DNA of 64,000 nucleotides from Butyrivibrio sp. (GCA_015056565.1 SVGB01000006.1:1-64000), one strand, 5' to 3'. Shown: positions 50,322 to 58,966, counted from the first letter of the stretch. Numbers and translations are program-made. Notes: generated by a model not told the origin, from the letters alone.

Positions 50322-51275
50322 TTACAAGGATACCACCTGACAGTAGTCCTTAAATATCCCATTTATATAGTCTTTTTTAAGGTCCTCTCCAATTATTATG
50401 ATGACGTTTCTGCTGCTGACTACTGGATTTACCTTGATCTCAGCTTCTGTAGCGTTTATTTCAAACTGGCTGCCATCTTCTATTTTGACAAATCCTTTTA
50501 CTCTTATGACCTTTCCAGCCTTTTCATCTGCAAAAAGAGATTTTGCTATTTCAAAGAGCTTGTCCTTTGGCATCTCTACATCAAAGTAAAACAGCGGAAG
50601 ATACTGCTTATCCTCTATGGCAAGCTTTGGATATGAGGATTTTCTGTATCCTGCGCTTATTATTTTCTCAAAATCCTGGCCGGTAAGCGCATCAAAGGGC
50701 TTTGCTATTATGTCTTTTCCCAGATCGTACCTGGCACTACAGCCATATTCTTCCATGGTCCTGTTGATGAAGTCTGTGATGGCCGCAGTATCAGTATTAT
50801 CGGACATTTTGCTAAAAATCAGCTTTCCTGCCCAGGCTATCTCTGACATGAACAGATACCTGGATGTATCCTCCAGCATCATGGTATTCCCTGCGTCGAC
50901 TATGGCTATTACACTTCCTATCTCATACCACCTGTCCAGGGGCTCGTCGTAGAGCACATCGAAAAACTCATCCGCATCATATATGCCTGAAGGTTCTATG
51001 ATGACCCTTGTATATCCGCTCATTCCCATGGATATCAGCTTGGTCCTGAATCTTCGCCTGTGGGCCTCCTTACCGTCTCCCCCCACTATCATCTCCAGGT
51101 TGCAGTTATCTCCCAGAAGGTCCTGAAGCAGTACCATATCGATGTTGACAGCTCCATAGTCGTTTTCGATGATAGCGATCTTTTCGCCCTTATCTATCAG
51201 GTATTTCGCATATTCTTTTATGAATGTGGTCTTTCCAGAGCCCAGAAAGCCGGTAATTAGGTCAATCTTTACCAT
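50322..51275 (-). CDS. CobW/G3E-family GTPase without the CxCC metal site
   Basis: A 317-residue G3E GTPase. Walker A is LITGFLGSGKTTFI (residues 6-19), the switch region IIENDYGAVNIDMVLL, IEPSGIYDADEF follows, and the C-terminal CobW_C-like domain begins near YLPLFYFDVEMP. Family members insert metals into proteins and carry a CxCC motif between switch and Walker B; here that place reads EMIVGGDGKEAHRRR, with no Cys. So metal handling must differ. A weak AGGA precedes the ATG. It lies 33 bases after the CmpB-like gene. Confidence 0.83.
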   Translation of the reverse strand: MVKIDLITGFLGSGKTTFIKEYAKYLIDKGEKIAIIENDYGAVNIDMVLLQDLLGDNCNLEMIVGGDGKEAHRRRFRTKLISMGMSGYTRVIIEPSGIYDADEFFDVLYDEPLDRWYEIGSVIAIVDAGNTMMLEDTSRYLFMSEIAWAGKLIFSKMSDNTDTAAITDFINRTMEEYGCSARYDLGKDIIAKPFDALTGQDFEKIISAGYRKSSYPKLAIEDKQYLPLFYFDVEMPKDKLFEIAKSLFADEKAGKVIRVKGFVKIEDGSQFEINATEAEIKVNPVVSSRNVIIIIGEDLKKDYINGIFKDYCQVVSL

Positions 51276-51308
51276 ATCCTACAGATATCCACCCTTTTCT
51301 TTTAAATA

Positions 51309-52136
51309 TCATTTGTTATATTTTCTTAGCTCCCTTACTTTATCTTTTAATGAACTTACAAGTAAGTTTTTACCCTTAAATTCCACAGGCAGTTCTGCCT
51401 TTGGCATGATCTTCTCAATTCCAAGAAGGATCCTCTTCTGGTTAAGGGACAGTTTCTGAGCATATGCCCTTGCCAGCTGCTCATGACGCTCCTCAGCAAG
51501 CTCTTTTCCCTCTGCTATTTTCTGCTCTATAACTTTAGGCGCTGATGCTACCTTTTCGTATCTCTCCTGGGCCTTTAGGTTGAACTCCTCATGCATCTGC
51601 TTAACATCCTTTAAAAGAGCAGAGAGGCTGGCCTCAGTAAGGGCAAAATCCGCACCAAATATGGCAGCAAGGATAATTGCCAAAATTTCGTAGACAACAG
51701 GGCTTACTACCTCGTGGACTCCTTCAATTGCAGGAATCAGGAACTTAACTACCGCTACTCCCGCAAGGCCAAAAGCTATACTTACAGGAACACAGATCCT
51801 TCCCTGGATATTAAGTGGCAGCTCGCTGTAATCCCACCACCTGGCGTTAAAGCGTTTTTCCAGCACCCAGGATGTGGCAAATTCCGCCACCGCGCTTCCT
51901 ATATAGCACAAGATAAATATCCCCCAGATTGGGAATTCTGGTGACCTTAGTACATCAATAGAGCTAAATACCGCTGATGCCACCACAACGCATGACCCGT
52001 AAATCGGGCATATGGGGCCAAAAAGAAAGCCTCTGTCCGCCCACTTCTTTTCCTTGGCGGTACAGTAAATAGACTCCCATACCCAGCCTAAAAAGCTATA
52101 AAACATGAATTCAACAAAATACTGTGCGATTACCAT
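51309..52136 (-). CDS. CmpB-like putative ABC transporter permease (PF06541 type)
   Basis: A 275-residue membrane protein. The N-terminal half has four or five helices with the family pattern FMFYSFLGWVWESIY, FLFGPICPIYGSCVV and VLEKRFNARWWDYSELPLNI. Residues about 180-275 are a charged coiled-coil tail (EEFNLKAQERYEKVA). The family name claims an ABC permease but no partner genes are present, so transport is doubtful. GAGG precedes the ATG at 52136. Confidence 0.82.
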   Translation of the reverse strand: MVIAQYFVEFMFYSFLGWVWESIYCTAKEKKWADRGFLFGPICPIYGSCVVVASAVFSSIDVLRSPEFPIWGIFILCYIGSAVAEFATSWVLEKRFNARWWDYSELPLNIQGRICVPVSIAFGLAGVAVVKFLIPAIEGVHEVVSPVVYEILAIILAAIFGADFALTEASLSALLKDVKQMHEEFNLKAQERYEKVASAPKVIEQKIAEGKELAEERHEQLARAYAQKLSLNQKRILLGIEKIMPKAELPVEFKGKNLLVSSLKDKVRELRKYNK

Positions 52137-52265
52137 TTCTTTTCCTCGATCTTCTAAAAAATGATAAAAAACTCTTTTTCTATTATAACAGTCAAAAAGA
52201 AAAAGCCAATTAAAGAGACTCCTATGCTATACTAATCCAAGATTTATAACTATAGGAGAGACCAC

Positions 52266-53750
52266 ATGACATTACTAGAACAGTACAAAGAAAAACAAAA
52301 GAAAATAAGCTACCTTGGCCACGCAGCTTCACTTATGAACTGGGACAAGGAGACCACAACCCCACAAGGCGGTATGGAAAAGCTTGCTGAGGCCATAAAC
52401 TATTTCCAGACTGAGATCTTTAAGCTCTCAACCAGCGACGAGACCTTCGATCTTGTCTGCAAACTCGCAGAACCAGAGGAGTTTAATAAGCTCGATGACG
52501 TTATGCAGTTTGACATAAAGCGAAACAAAAGAGACCTTGAAAAGATGAGAAGGCTCCCTCAGGAAGTCTTTGAAGAGTACGTAAAGGCCACAACAAAAGC
52601 CAGCATCGTATGGCCATCAGCCAAGAGGGCAAGCGATTTCTCCAAGTTTGAAAAAGAGCTTGAAGCCGTGATCGAGGCAGTTAAAAAGTACCACAGCTAC
52701 GTAAATTCCGACAAACAGGTCTACGACGCACTTATTGACCAGTTCGAAGAGGGAATGACTCAGGAGACCATCGACCGCGTATTTGGGAATCTTAGAAAAG
52801 AGCTTGTTCCCCTTGTTGAGGAGGTAACAAGCCGCAAAGAGCCTGACCATAGCAAGTTCCGCTTTAAGGTTCCTTCCCACGTTCAGGACAAGGTCTGCAG
52901 ATTCCTCGTTGAATATATGGGAATGGACATGACAAGGATTGCCTTTGGCGAGACTGAGCATCCCTTCACAACCAGCATGAACCTTGATGATGTGAGAATT
53001 ACAAACCATTTCAAGGAAGATAACTTCATTGAGCCACTTTTCTCTGCTATCCACGAGGGCGGCCACGCTATCTTTGAGCAGAATATCGATCACAAGTATG
53101 AAGGTACAGAGGGCGGCGCAATTCCCTACATGGGCCTCCACGAGAGCCAGTCAAGATTCTACGAGAACATCCTTGGCCGCAACATCAACTTCTGGAAGCC
53201 AATCTGGCCACAGATGACTGAGATGATCCCAGAGCTTAAAAACGTCACTTTAGAGGAGTTTTATCAGGAGATCAACTCAGTAGAAAAGAGCTTTATCAGA
53301 ACCGAGGCAGATGAGCTTACCTACTGTCTCCACGTCATTTTAAGATATGAGATCGAGCGTGAGATCTTTAAGGGAAATGTAGAAGTAAAGGACCTTCCTG
53401 CCCTCTGGAACAGTAAAATGGAAGAGCTTCTTGGCATAACCCCCGCAAACGACGCTGAAGGGATCCTTCAGGACATGCACTGGTCTGACGGAAGCTTCGG
53501 CTACTTCCCTTCATATCTGCTTGGAAGCATTTACGACGGAATGTTCCTTGAGGCCATTGAAAAAGACCTTGGAAACATTGACGATATCCTTGCAGCCGGA
53601 GATATCAGGAAGATCACTGTATGGCTTAAGGAAAACATCCATCAGTACGGATCTACAAGGATCTCCAGTGAAGTTCTTAAGACTGTCTGCGGAAAAGAGC
53701 TGACAGCTGAGCCACTTATCAAATATTTTAAGAAAAAGTATTCCGCATAA
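52266..53750 (+). CDS. M32 family metallocarboxypeptidase
   Basis: A 494-residue zinc carboxypeptidase of the thermostable carboxypeptidase 1 group. The zinc site is AIHEGGHAIFEQ (HExxH, about residue 261) and the second hallmark HESQSRFYENILGRN. The N-terminus AASLMNWDKETTTPQGG is also typical. It removes C-terminal residues from peptides in the cytoplasm. AGGAG lies seven bases before the ATG, and a TATACT box at 52223-52228 is a likely -10. It is monocistronic and ends in a strong terminator. Confidence 0.94.
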   Translation: MTLLEQYKEKQKKISYLGHAASLMNWDKETTTPQGGMEKLAEAINYFQTEIFKLSTSDETFDLVCKLAEPEEFNKLDDVMQFDIKRNKRDLEKMRRLPQEVFEEYVKATTKASIVWPSAKRASDFSKFEKELEAVIEAVKKYHSYVNSDKQVYDALIDQFEEGMTQETIDRVFGNLRKELVPLVEEVTSRKEPDHSKFRFKVPSHVQDKVCRFLVEYMGMDMTRIAFGETEHPFTTSMNLDDVRITNHFKEDNFIEPLFSAIHEGGHAIFEQNIDHKYEGTEGGAIPYMGLHESQSRFYENILGRNINFWKPIWPQMTEMIPELKNVTLEEFYQEINSVEKSFIRTEADELTYCLHVILRYEIEREIFKGNVEVKDLPALWNSKMEELLGITPANDAEGILQDMHWSDGSFGYFPSYLLGSIYDGMFLEAIEKDLGNIDDILAAGDIRKITVWLKENIHQYGSTRISSEVLKTVCGKELTAEPLIKYFKKKYSA

Positions 53751-53753
53751 AAT

Positions 53754-53787
53754 AAGCGCCTCGCTTCGCGAGGCGCTTTAATTTTTT
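53754..53787 (+). terminator. Rho-independent terminator of the M32 gene
   Basis: AAGCGCCTCGC (53754-53764), loop TTC, GCGAGGCGCTT (53768-53778), then TAATTTTTT. It overlaps the end of the opposing gene at 53786. Confidence 0.88.
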
Positions 53788-54457
53788 ACCAATCTGAATC
53801 CCAGTCTGTATAGCCGGAATCCCAGCTATCTGAACTCCATCCGGAGTCGTAATCATAGTCGTAGCTACTACTGTAGCCTGAATTGTAGCCGCTGCGGTAT
53901 CCACCGCCTCCGCCGCCTCCCACTCCTGCAAGGCCAAACAAAAGGGACAAGATCATGGCTATAAAGCCAATTACAAGGCCCAGTGGATTCTTTCCACCAG
54001 ATCCGCCTTCATTTCCATAGCCTCCTGAGTAGCTTGATCCCTCAGGCATGCTGCTGTAGTCTGACTTAAGCGGATAATCATTGATGTTGAAGTTCTTGAT
54101 GCTGCTGTAGGCATCTGCTTCTTCGTATTTGTTTCTTTCTCTGGCTGCCATATCCGCTGCATAGTTGAGCTTCTGGTTGGCAATCTCAGACTGCAGACGG
54201 TCGTAAAGTTCAACTACCGCAAACTCTTCGTCATTTCCGCGGTAGCGGACGGCTCTTGTGCCATCTGCCTTGTTCTTGTAAACTACGAACTCTCCCGTAG
54301 TTTCGTCCTTGTAAATTCCAAATGCCTTGGGCCCCTGATAGTTAAATCCCACAAAGAACCTGGTCTTGCTTGATGTAAAACCATTTCTGTCGCAGTAGTC
54401 CTTCAGCTCTTCTATGGTCTTTGGAATTCCTCCCTCAGAATAATCATGTACGCTCAT
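53786..54457 (-). CDS. Membrane protein with Gly/Tyr/Ser/Asp/Trp-rich tail
   Basis: A 223-residue protein of no family I know. Residues 1-110 are soluble, with GFNYQGPKAFGIYKDETTGEF and FAVVELYDRLQSEIA; one membrane helix lies at about 156-176 (GLVIGFIAMILSLLFGLAGV); the last 45 residues are extreme low complexity: a Gly7 run, then Ser/Tyr/Asp/Trp repeats ending DSGYTDWDSDW. The start ATG 54457 follows GGGGGAG; longer frames upstream lack a site. It is a single gene between the M32 and DUF3298 genes. Confidence 0.72.
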   Translation of the reverse strand: MSVHDYSEGGIPKTIEELKDYCDRNGFTSSKTRFFVGFNYQGPKAFGIYKDETTGEFVVYKNKADGTRAVRYRGNDEEFAVVELYDRLQSEIANQKLNYAADMAARERNKYEEADAYSSIKNFNINDYPLKSDYSSMPEGSSYSGGYGNEGGSGGKNPLGLVIGFIAMILSLLFGLAGVGGGGGGGYRSGYNSGYSSSYDYDYDSGWSSDSWDSGYTDWDSDW

Positions 54458-54622
54458 TATTCTCCCCCATTTCTTTAGTGTTCTGTCTTTAATACAATTG
54501 GGCGTACCAATATGTTGCATGACTAATCCTATGCATTATACCATCCCCGGTTTGAAAAATCCCCTTTCCCCTCTTATAATTTTGCTGAGATGTTTTTGGT
54601 TAGGAAAAAAAGGAGAAATGTT

Positions 54623-56551
54623 GTGAAAAAGAAACTTTTATGTGTGGCATTATCGGCAGTTTTAGCTCTTTCCATGGTCGGCTGCGGATTATTTGGAGTA
54701 AAAAACGATGCTCCTGTGCCTGAAAATGCGCCTTCTGAGGCAACATCTTCAGAAGATTCACAAAAAAAAGAAGAAACAAAGACAGAAGAGCAGGTAAAAG
54801 AGGAAGCAAGAAAGCCCTTTACCAACGATGGCATCATTCTTGTTAACCCATACAGATACAACATGACTACTCTGTATGTGTTCAACGAAGATGGCTCTCT
54901 TATAGACACTTATGACCTCGAGCCAATATCCGAGAAGCTAAAAGAAAGCGAAAACGAAGACTATTCCTATCTGACATATTGCGATGGGATTTTCTTTTTT
55001 AGCGGGTATAAATACGAAGATGGTGACAGCTACAAAAAGCTTGTAGCCTACGATTCAGCCACAGGCGAGATAACGGATGTTATCTATTGGGGAAGTGACA
55101 ACATCTACGACGTTGAAGCATATGATGGTAAGCTTACCTGCTCAGTTAGCAGCTCCGACTACAGCAGCTGGACAGTAAAGAGCTTTGAAAAAGATGAGGA
55201 TTCTCTAACATTCAGAGAGGCATCACCAAAATATTCTGATATCTATGACCAGGTCAGCAGCTATAACGTCACAAACATTGAACGTGGCTGCAGCATGGAG
55301 CACTTCCTTGACAAAAATGGCGGTTTCATAGCAAGCAAAGGCGACAAATACTACCTTGTAAAGACAGACGGCTCCATAGAGGAACTGACCTGTCTTCAGG
55401 ATAATTTCTACAGCCTTCAGGGAAATGCCAAATACGCCTGCTTCACCGAGTATGATGACTCCTACAAGACTGTTGGTACCTTTTGCATTGATCTTTCAAC
55501 CGGGGAAAAGAAAAAGCTCTCAGACCTTAGTATTATCACCATTGGCTTCGAAAACGGTATCTTCTACTTCGCTGAAAAAGAGGATACTGAGTTTAACGTC
55601 TTTGACATCACCATAAAGAGCTACAACACCGCTACTGACGAGCTTAATACTCTTTTTGAGAAAGAATCTGTTCCTGCTACAGAGATGTTTGAGCCCGTTG
55701 TAACAGGCTTTACCTTAAGTGACAACAAGGTCTTCTACACAGACATTGATGAGGGAAAAGTAAAGATATACTGCGCAGATTTAGCAGATGGAAAGGTTTC
55801 AAACGAAACCTGCACAGATTTAGTGACACAGAGCTTTACTCCATATGATTTCGGAACAGTTGAGTACAGGACTGTTTCTTCATATTGTCCAAACTGCGGT
55901 ATTCCTCTGACTCAGGCCTATGCAGAGACCTTTGTGCTGGATCCAAAGTTTTCAGAGCATGCAGATGAGATCAACGCTTCCTTAAAGCAGCACTCTGACA
56001 ATTTCATTGGTGAATACGAGACCCCAAAGGAGTCCTGGCTTGGCGAGGATGAGATGAACAACTGCGAGGGACATCAGGAATACCCTGATCAGTACGACAT
56101 GACAGATACAGATCAGGTTGAAAATGTGGGGATGATCGATGACCACTACCTGTTCATAGACAAAACCGGCTACTGGTACGGCGGAGGCGCACATGGAATG
56201 CCATCGAGAGACCAGCTTCTATACGATCTTACGACGGGAAAAGAGCTAAAACTCACTGATTTTTACAAGGGAAGCCTTGAGGACTACAAGGCACTTGTGG
56301 CGCAAAAAACAAAAGAAGACTATGAAAGCTATGCTGCAAAAGGTGTGGTATCTCCCTATTTTGCAGAAAACTCGCAAGAAGTGTACGACACCGCCTACGA
56401 GTCAGTTCAGCTTGATATGAATGTATATTTTAGAGAAGATGGGATAATCTACTACTTCTACCCATACGAAATGGGCTCTTACGCAGATGGCTTCAGGGAT
56501 ATTTTCATCTCCTATAAAGACCTTCTGGGAAGAGATACGCTTTCAGAGTAA
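54623..56551 (+). CDS. DUF3298-domain lipoprotein with propeller-like body
   Basis: A 642-residue lipoprotein. The signal ends in LSMVGCGLFG. A Ser/Glu/Lys linker follows (to about residue 70), then a region of repeated Tyr/Asp-rich strands (YVFNEDGSLIDTYDL, KLVAYDSATGEITDV, FCIDLSTGEKKKL) like a beta-propeller. The last 200 residues are a DUF3298/RsiV-like domain: HYLFIDKTGYWYGGGAHGMP and YDLTTGKELKLTDFYKG. Such proteins bind ligands such as lysozyme or cell-wall pieces. The start is GTG 54623, seven bases after AGGAG; an ATG 11 codons up precedes that site. Confidence 0.8.
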   Translation: MKKKLLCVALSAVLALSMVGCGLFGVKNDAPVPENAPSEATSSEDSQKKEETKTEEQVKEEARKPFTNDGIILVNPYRYNMTTLYVFNEDGSLIDTYDLEPISEKLKESENEDYSYLTYCDGIFFFSGYKYEDGDSYKKLVAYDSATGEITDVIYWGSDNIYDVEAYDGKLTCSVSSSDYSSWTVKSFEKDEDSLTFREASPKYSDIYDQVSSYNVTNIERGCSMEHFLDKNGGFIASKGDKYYLVKTDGSIEELTCLQDNFYSLQGNAKYACFTEYDDSYKTVGTFCIDLSTGEKKKLSDLSIITIGFENGIFYFAEKEDTEFNVFDITIKSYNTATDELNTLFEKESVPATEMFEPVVTGFTLSDNKVFYTDIDEGKVKIYCADLADGKVSNETCTDLVTQSFTPYDFGTVEYRTVSSYCPNCGIPLTQAYAETFVLDPKFSEHADEINASLKQHSDNFIGEYETPKESWLGEDEMNNCEGHQEYPDQYDMTDTDQVENVGMIDDHYLFIDKTGYWYGGGAHGMPSRDQLLYDLTTGKELKLTDFYKGSLEDYKALVAQKTKEDYESYAAKGVVSPYFAENSQEVYDTAYESVQLDMNVYFREDGIIYYFYPYEMGSYADGFRDIFISYKDLLGRDTLSE

Positions 56552-56553
56552 TA

Positions 56554-58257
56554 TCACTCAGTAATAGGTTTAAATGGGTTCTTTTTGATAAGCTCTGTAG
56601 CATCCTGATAATCTACAGGCTTTGAGTAATAAAAGCCCTGGGCAAAATTGCAGCCCATATCCATCAGCATTTTGCCCTGTTCTTTGGTTTCAACACCTTC
56701 AGCTATAGTCTGCATATCCAATTTCCTGGCGATGGTAATTACGCTCTCGATGAGGATTGCAGACTTTTTATCTTCTGTGACCATGTCCGTAAAGGACTTA
56801 TCAATCTTGATAATGTCAGCCTCTATGTTATGCAAAAGAGACAGTGAAGAATAACCTGTTCCAAAATCGTCAATAGAGATGAACAGTCCCTTTTCCTTCA
56901 GGGTCTTTACAAAGCTGATGAGCCTGTCATACTCAATATCCTTGGTACTTTCTGTTATCTCAATCTCAACATCCTCTGCTACAAGGCCATTATCTTCAAG
57001 GACCCTTAAGATCTTGTTTTCAAACCTTGGAACAAAAAGGTTCTTTCTTGAGAAGTTACTGGATATCCTTGGGGGATTAAGTCCCATATCCTTCCAGCTT
57101 CTTATGGCCCTACAGGTCTCGTTAAAGATCGTAAGATCAAGATCCGGGATAAGTCCTTCCCTGTCCAGAATAGGCACAAACTGATCCGGAAGGATAAAAT
57201 GACCATCATGAAGCCATCGGCACAGCGCCTCAAATCCTACAAGCTCACCAGTTCTCATATCAACCTTTGGCTGGAAAAATGGCTTGAATTCATGGCCTTT
57301 AACTGCAGCTGGAAAGGCTGCAATGATATCCCTTCCCTGCATGACCATCTCTTTTAAGTTATCACCGTAAAAAACAACATCCTGCTTAAGCCTGCTCTTA
57401 CCTATTCCGCAGGCAACATTGGCATCGTTAAGCCTTTCTAAGAAGTTCTTCTCCTCATCGTCAGCAAGGCTTGAAATTCCAACCCAGGCACCTATCTCAA
57501 ACTGGTTGTTTGGAGCAGCCTTTAACTTGTTGATCGTGATAGAAGACACTTTTTTAAGGAATTTTTTTGAGTTTTCCTTATGGATAAATGCAACGAAATT
57601 GTCTCCGCCAAGACGGCACAATCCCTCATCGTCCTCAACAGCCCTGAAAAGCTTGCGTGAATACTGGATAATGGCCTCGTCCCCGGCTCCTGCTCCTGCA
57701 ACCTCATTTATATATTTAAAATTGCGCAGATTTATCCTAAGAAGCAGAAAATCATGGGGATCAGCATTTTGAAGCATCTTGTCATATTTTTTTTGGCAGT
57801 ATGCAATGTTTGGAATACCTGTAAGAACGTCAGACGTTTCTGCAAAGTCCAGCATCCTTCGCAGATTCTCTCTGCTTGCAAGAATGTAGACCAGGTCAGC
57901 ACAAAGATCGTAGACAGAATCATCAAGTTCTTCCTCTTTGACTCCCTCTTCGAACTCTATATAAGCGCGAACATACTCGTAGCCTTCGTAATAATACCTG
58001 TATTGCCTGGAAAATCCACTCTTTTTTCCAGAATCAAATAAAACAAGCTGCTTATCTACCTCTTTAGCAGCGATCACAAGCTCACCAGTCCTGTGATTAC
58101 GATATCTGTCTTCGTCACCCAGGTCCATCTCGTAATACATTTTTACAACGTGAAGCTCCTCACAGATCGCTCTATACAGATCGTGATTCAGATTCTCCAT
58201 TGCAGCTGAATGCAAAAGAGCCTTAATGTTCTCAATAAGCTTCTTGCTAAATGCCAT
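56554..58257 (-). CDS. GGDEF-EAL protein, probable c-di-GMP phosphodiesterase
   Basis: A 567-residue cytoplasmic protein. Residues about 1-145 are an unassigned N-terminal domain, 150-305 a GGDEF domain and 315-560 an EAL domain. The GGDEF site reads LGGDNF, lacking the catalytic Glu, so cyclase activity is unlikely. The EAL domain keeps FEALCRW, ISSNFSRKN, EITES, SIDDFGTGYSSL, IKIDKSF and IAEGVET, so it should hydrolyse c-di-GMP. AGGAG precedes the ATG. It starts one base after the 101-residue gene and converges on the DUF3298 gene. Confidence 0.92.
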   Translation of the reverse strand: MAFSKKLIENIKALLHSAAMENLNHDLYRAICEELHVVKMYYEMDLGDEDRYRNHRTGELVIAAKEVDKQLVLFDSGKKSGFSRQYRYYYEGYEYVRAYIEFEEGVKEEELDDSVYDLCADLVYILASRENLRRMLDFAETSDVLTGIPNIAYCQKKYDKMLQNADPHDFLLLRINLRNFKYINEVAGAGAGDEAIIQYSRKLFRAVEDDEGLCRLGGDNFVAFIHKENSKKFLKKVSSITINKLKAAPNNQFEIGAWVGISSLADDEEKNFLERLNDANVACGIGKSRLKQDVVFYGDNLKEMVMQGRDIIAAFPAAVKGHEFKPFFQPKVDMRTGELVGFEALCRWLHDGHFILPDQFVPILDREGLIPDLDLTIFNETCRAIRSWKDMGLNPPRISSNFSRKNLFVPRFENKILRVLEDNGLVAEDVEIEITESTKDIEYDRLISFVKTLKEKGLFISIDDFGTGYSSLSLLHNIEADIIKIDKSFTDMVTEDKKSAILIESVITIARKLDMQTIAEGVETKEQGKMLMDMGCNFAQGFYYSKPVDYQDATELIKKNPFKPITE

Positions 58258-58258
58258 A

Positions 58259-58564
58259 TTAATTACTCCTGTCTTCCTTCATTGTCTGCTGTCCACTGGC
58301 GCGGATAACTTTTATTCCTTCAATAGCAACCTGATATATCATTGCCATTTCTCTGGAAGCAGGGTCTGTATAGCTGCATTTTGATTTCAGATTCTTAAAA
58401 TACTGCTCCGCCTTCTCAATGACTGGCTTGGTGATCATGATACCATCACAATAAAGAGTTCCTGTCTGAGCATCATACCTTGACTCAGTGTATTTTGTCT
58501 GTGCAAAATCTCCAGCTCCCATCTTGGCTGCAAGCTGATTGATAAGTTCTTCTCTTCCCGCCAT
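58259..58564 (-). CDS. Small protein of unknown function upstream of the EAL gene
   Basis: A 101-residue protein not recognised: MAGREELINQLAAKMGAGDF, then DAQTGTLYCDGIMI and a helical C-terminus. AAGGAG precedes the ATG. It abuts the GGDEF-EAL gene by one base, so it may act with that enzyme. A TATAAT -10 box on the minus strand (58625-58620) lies about 55 bases upstream. Confidence 0.62.
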   Translation of the reverse strand: MAGREELINQLAAKMGAGDFAQTKYTESRYDAQTGTLYCDGIMITKPVIEKAEQYFKNLKSKCSYTDPASREMAMIYQVAIEGIKVIRASGQQTMKEDRSN

Positions 58565-58728
58565 GTCAATCTCCTTAAAGTGTTTTTTGTAATATCATAA
58601 TAGCGTTAATATCATACATATTATAATATCACGTTATGATATATAGCATGTGTTATTCATGATGAAAGAATCCTTAATCTTTTATAAAATTTTATATTAT
58701 TTTAATACTATTTTTTGAACATTTAGTA
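58565..58728. other. Very AT-rich intergenic stretch with palindromes
   Basis: This gap between the divergent transcripts holds ATATTATAATAT (58618-58629, perfect palindrome), TATCA/TGATA inverted pairs around 58626-58641 and ATATCATAA/TTATGATAT arms. The TATAAT inside the first palindrome is a likely -10 box for the minus-strand gene. No gene is visible. Confidence 0.45.
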
Positions 58729-58734
58729 TATAAT
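58729..58734 (+). promoter_or_regulatory. -10 box TATAAT of the feoAB transcript
   Basis: TATAAT at 58729-58734 is the only good -10 match before the structured leader. No -35 box fits at the usual distance, which hints at activator dependence or another regulator. Confidence 0.5.
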
Positions 58735-58782
58735 TCCCGTATAGAGCACAAGATGTTGTATTTTGTGGATCAGGAGGGGTGT

Positions 58783-58836
58783 ATGGAATTAGAAATAATA
58801 TCCATAAGGGGAGTTAGCTTGCGTCACTGCAGCTGA
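58783..58836 (+). CDS. Candidate 17-residue leader peptide upstream of feoAB
   Basis: ATG 58783 is five bases after AGGAGG (58772-58777), one of the strongest ribosome sites in the window. It reads MELEIISIRGVSLRHCS and stops at TGA (58834-58836). The last codons (Arg, His, Cys, Ser) lie inside a hairpin (58813-58837) that overlaps the antiterminator candidate. This is what a translation-controlled attenuator looks like. I know no characterised peptide with this sequence, and the frame could be chance. Confidence 0.5.
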   Translation: MELEIISIRGVSLRHCS

Positions 58837-58891
58837 CTTCCAAAGCGTAGAACTTTTTTCTACCGAATGGACGCCCTATACAGGGCATGGA
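58795..58891 (+). ncRNA. Structured 5' leader of feoAB, possible riboswitch
   Basis: Three hairpins can be drawn: GTTAGC-T-TGC/GCA-GCTGAC (58813-58837), GTAGAA/TTCTAC (58847-58863) and GCCCT-ATAC-AGGGC (58873-58886). TCCAT (58801-58805) can pair with ATGGA at 58867-58871 or 58887-58891 to close a multi-branch junction. Fe(II)-sensing members of the NiCo riboswitch class precede feoAB genes in Clostridia, and the AAGGGGAGTTAGC stretch recalls the Mn riboswitch, but I cannot match either consensus. Confidence 0.45.
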
Positions 58892-58921
58892 AAGAGCTGG
58901 CTTCTATACCAGCTCTTTTAT
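58891..58921 (+). terminator. Attenuator-type terminator in the feoAB leader
   Basis: AAAGAGCTGG (58891-58900) pairs with CCAGCTCTTT (58909-58918) around an eight-base loop and runs into TTTTATT. It lies 46 bases before the feoAB start and would stop transcription unless disrupted. GGAA-AG-AGCT (58889-58898) can instead pair with AGCT-GAC-TTCC (58831-58841) at the end of the leader peptide frame. Confidence 0.72.
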
Positions 58922-58966
58922 TGTGCCTTAAAATGTGGTATTTTCTATGATAAGAGGAAAACAAAT

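Noticed and set aside
58801-58891. yybP-ykoY manganese riboswitch
   Set aside because: AAGGGGAGTTAGC resembles its 5' motif but has an extra base, and the matching 3' loop sequence (GCAAGACC-like) is not present; kept only as an alternative.
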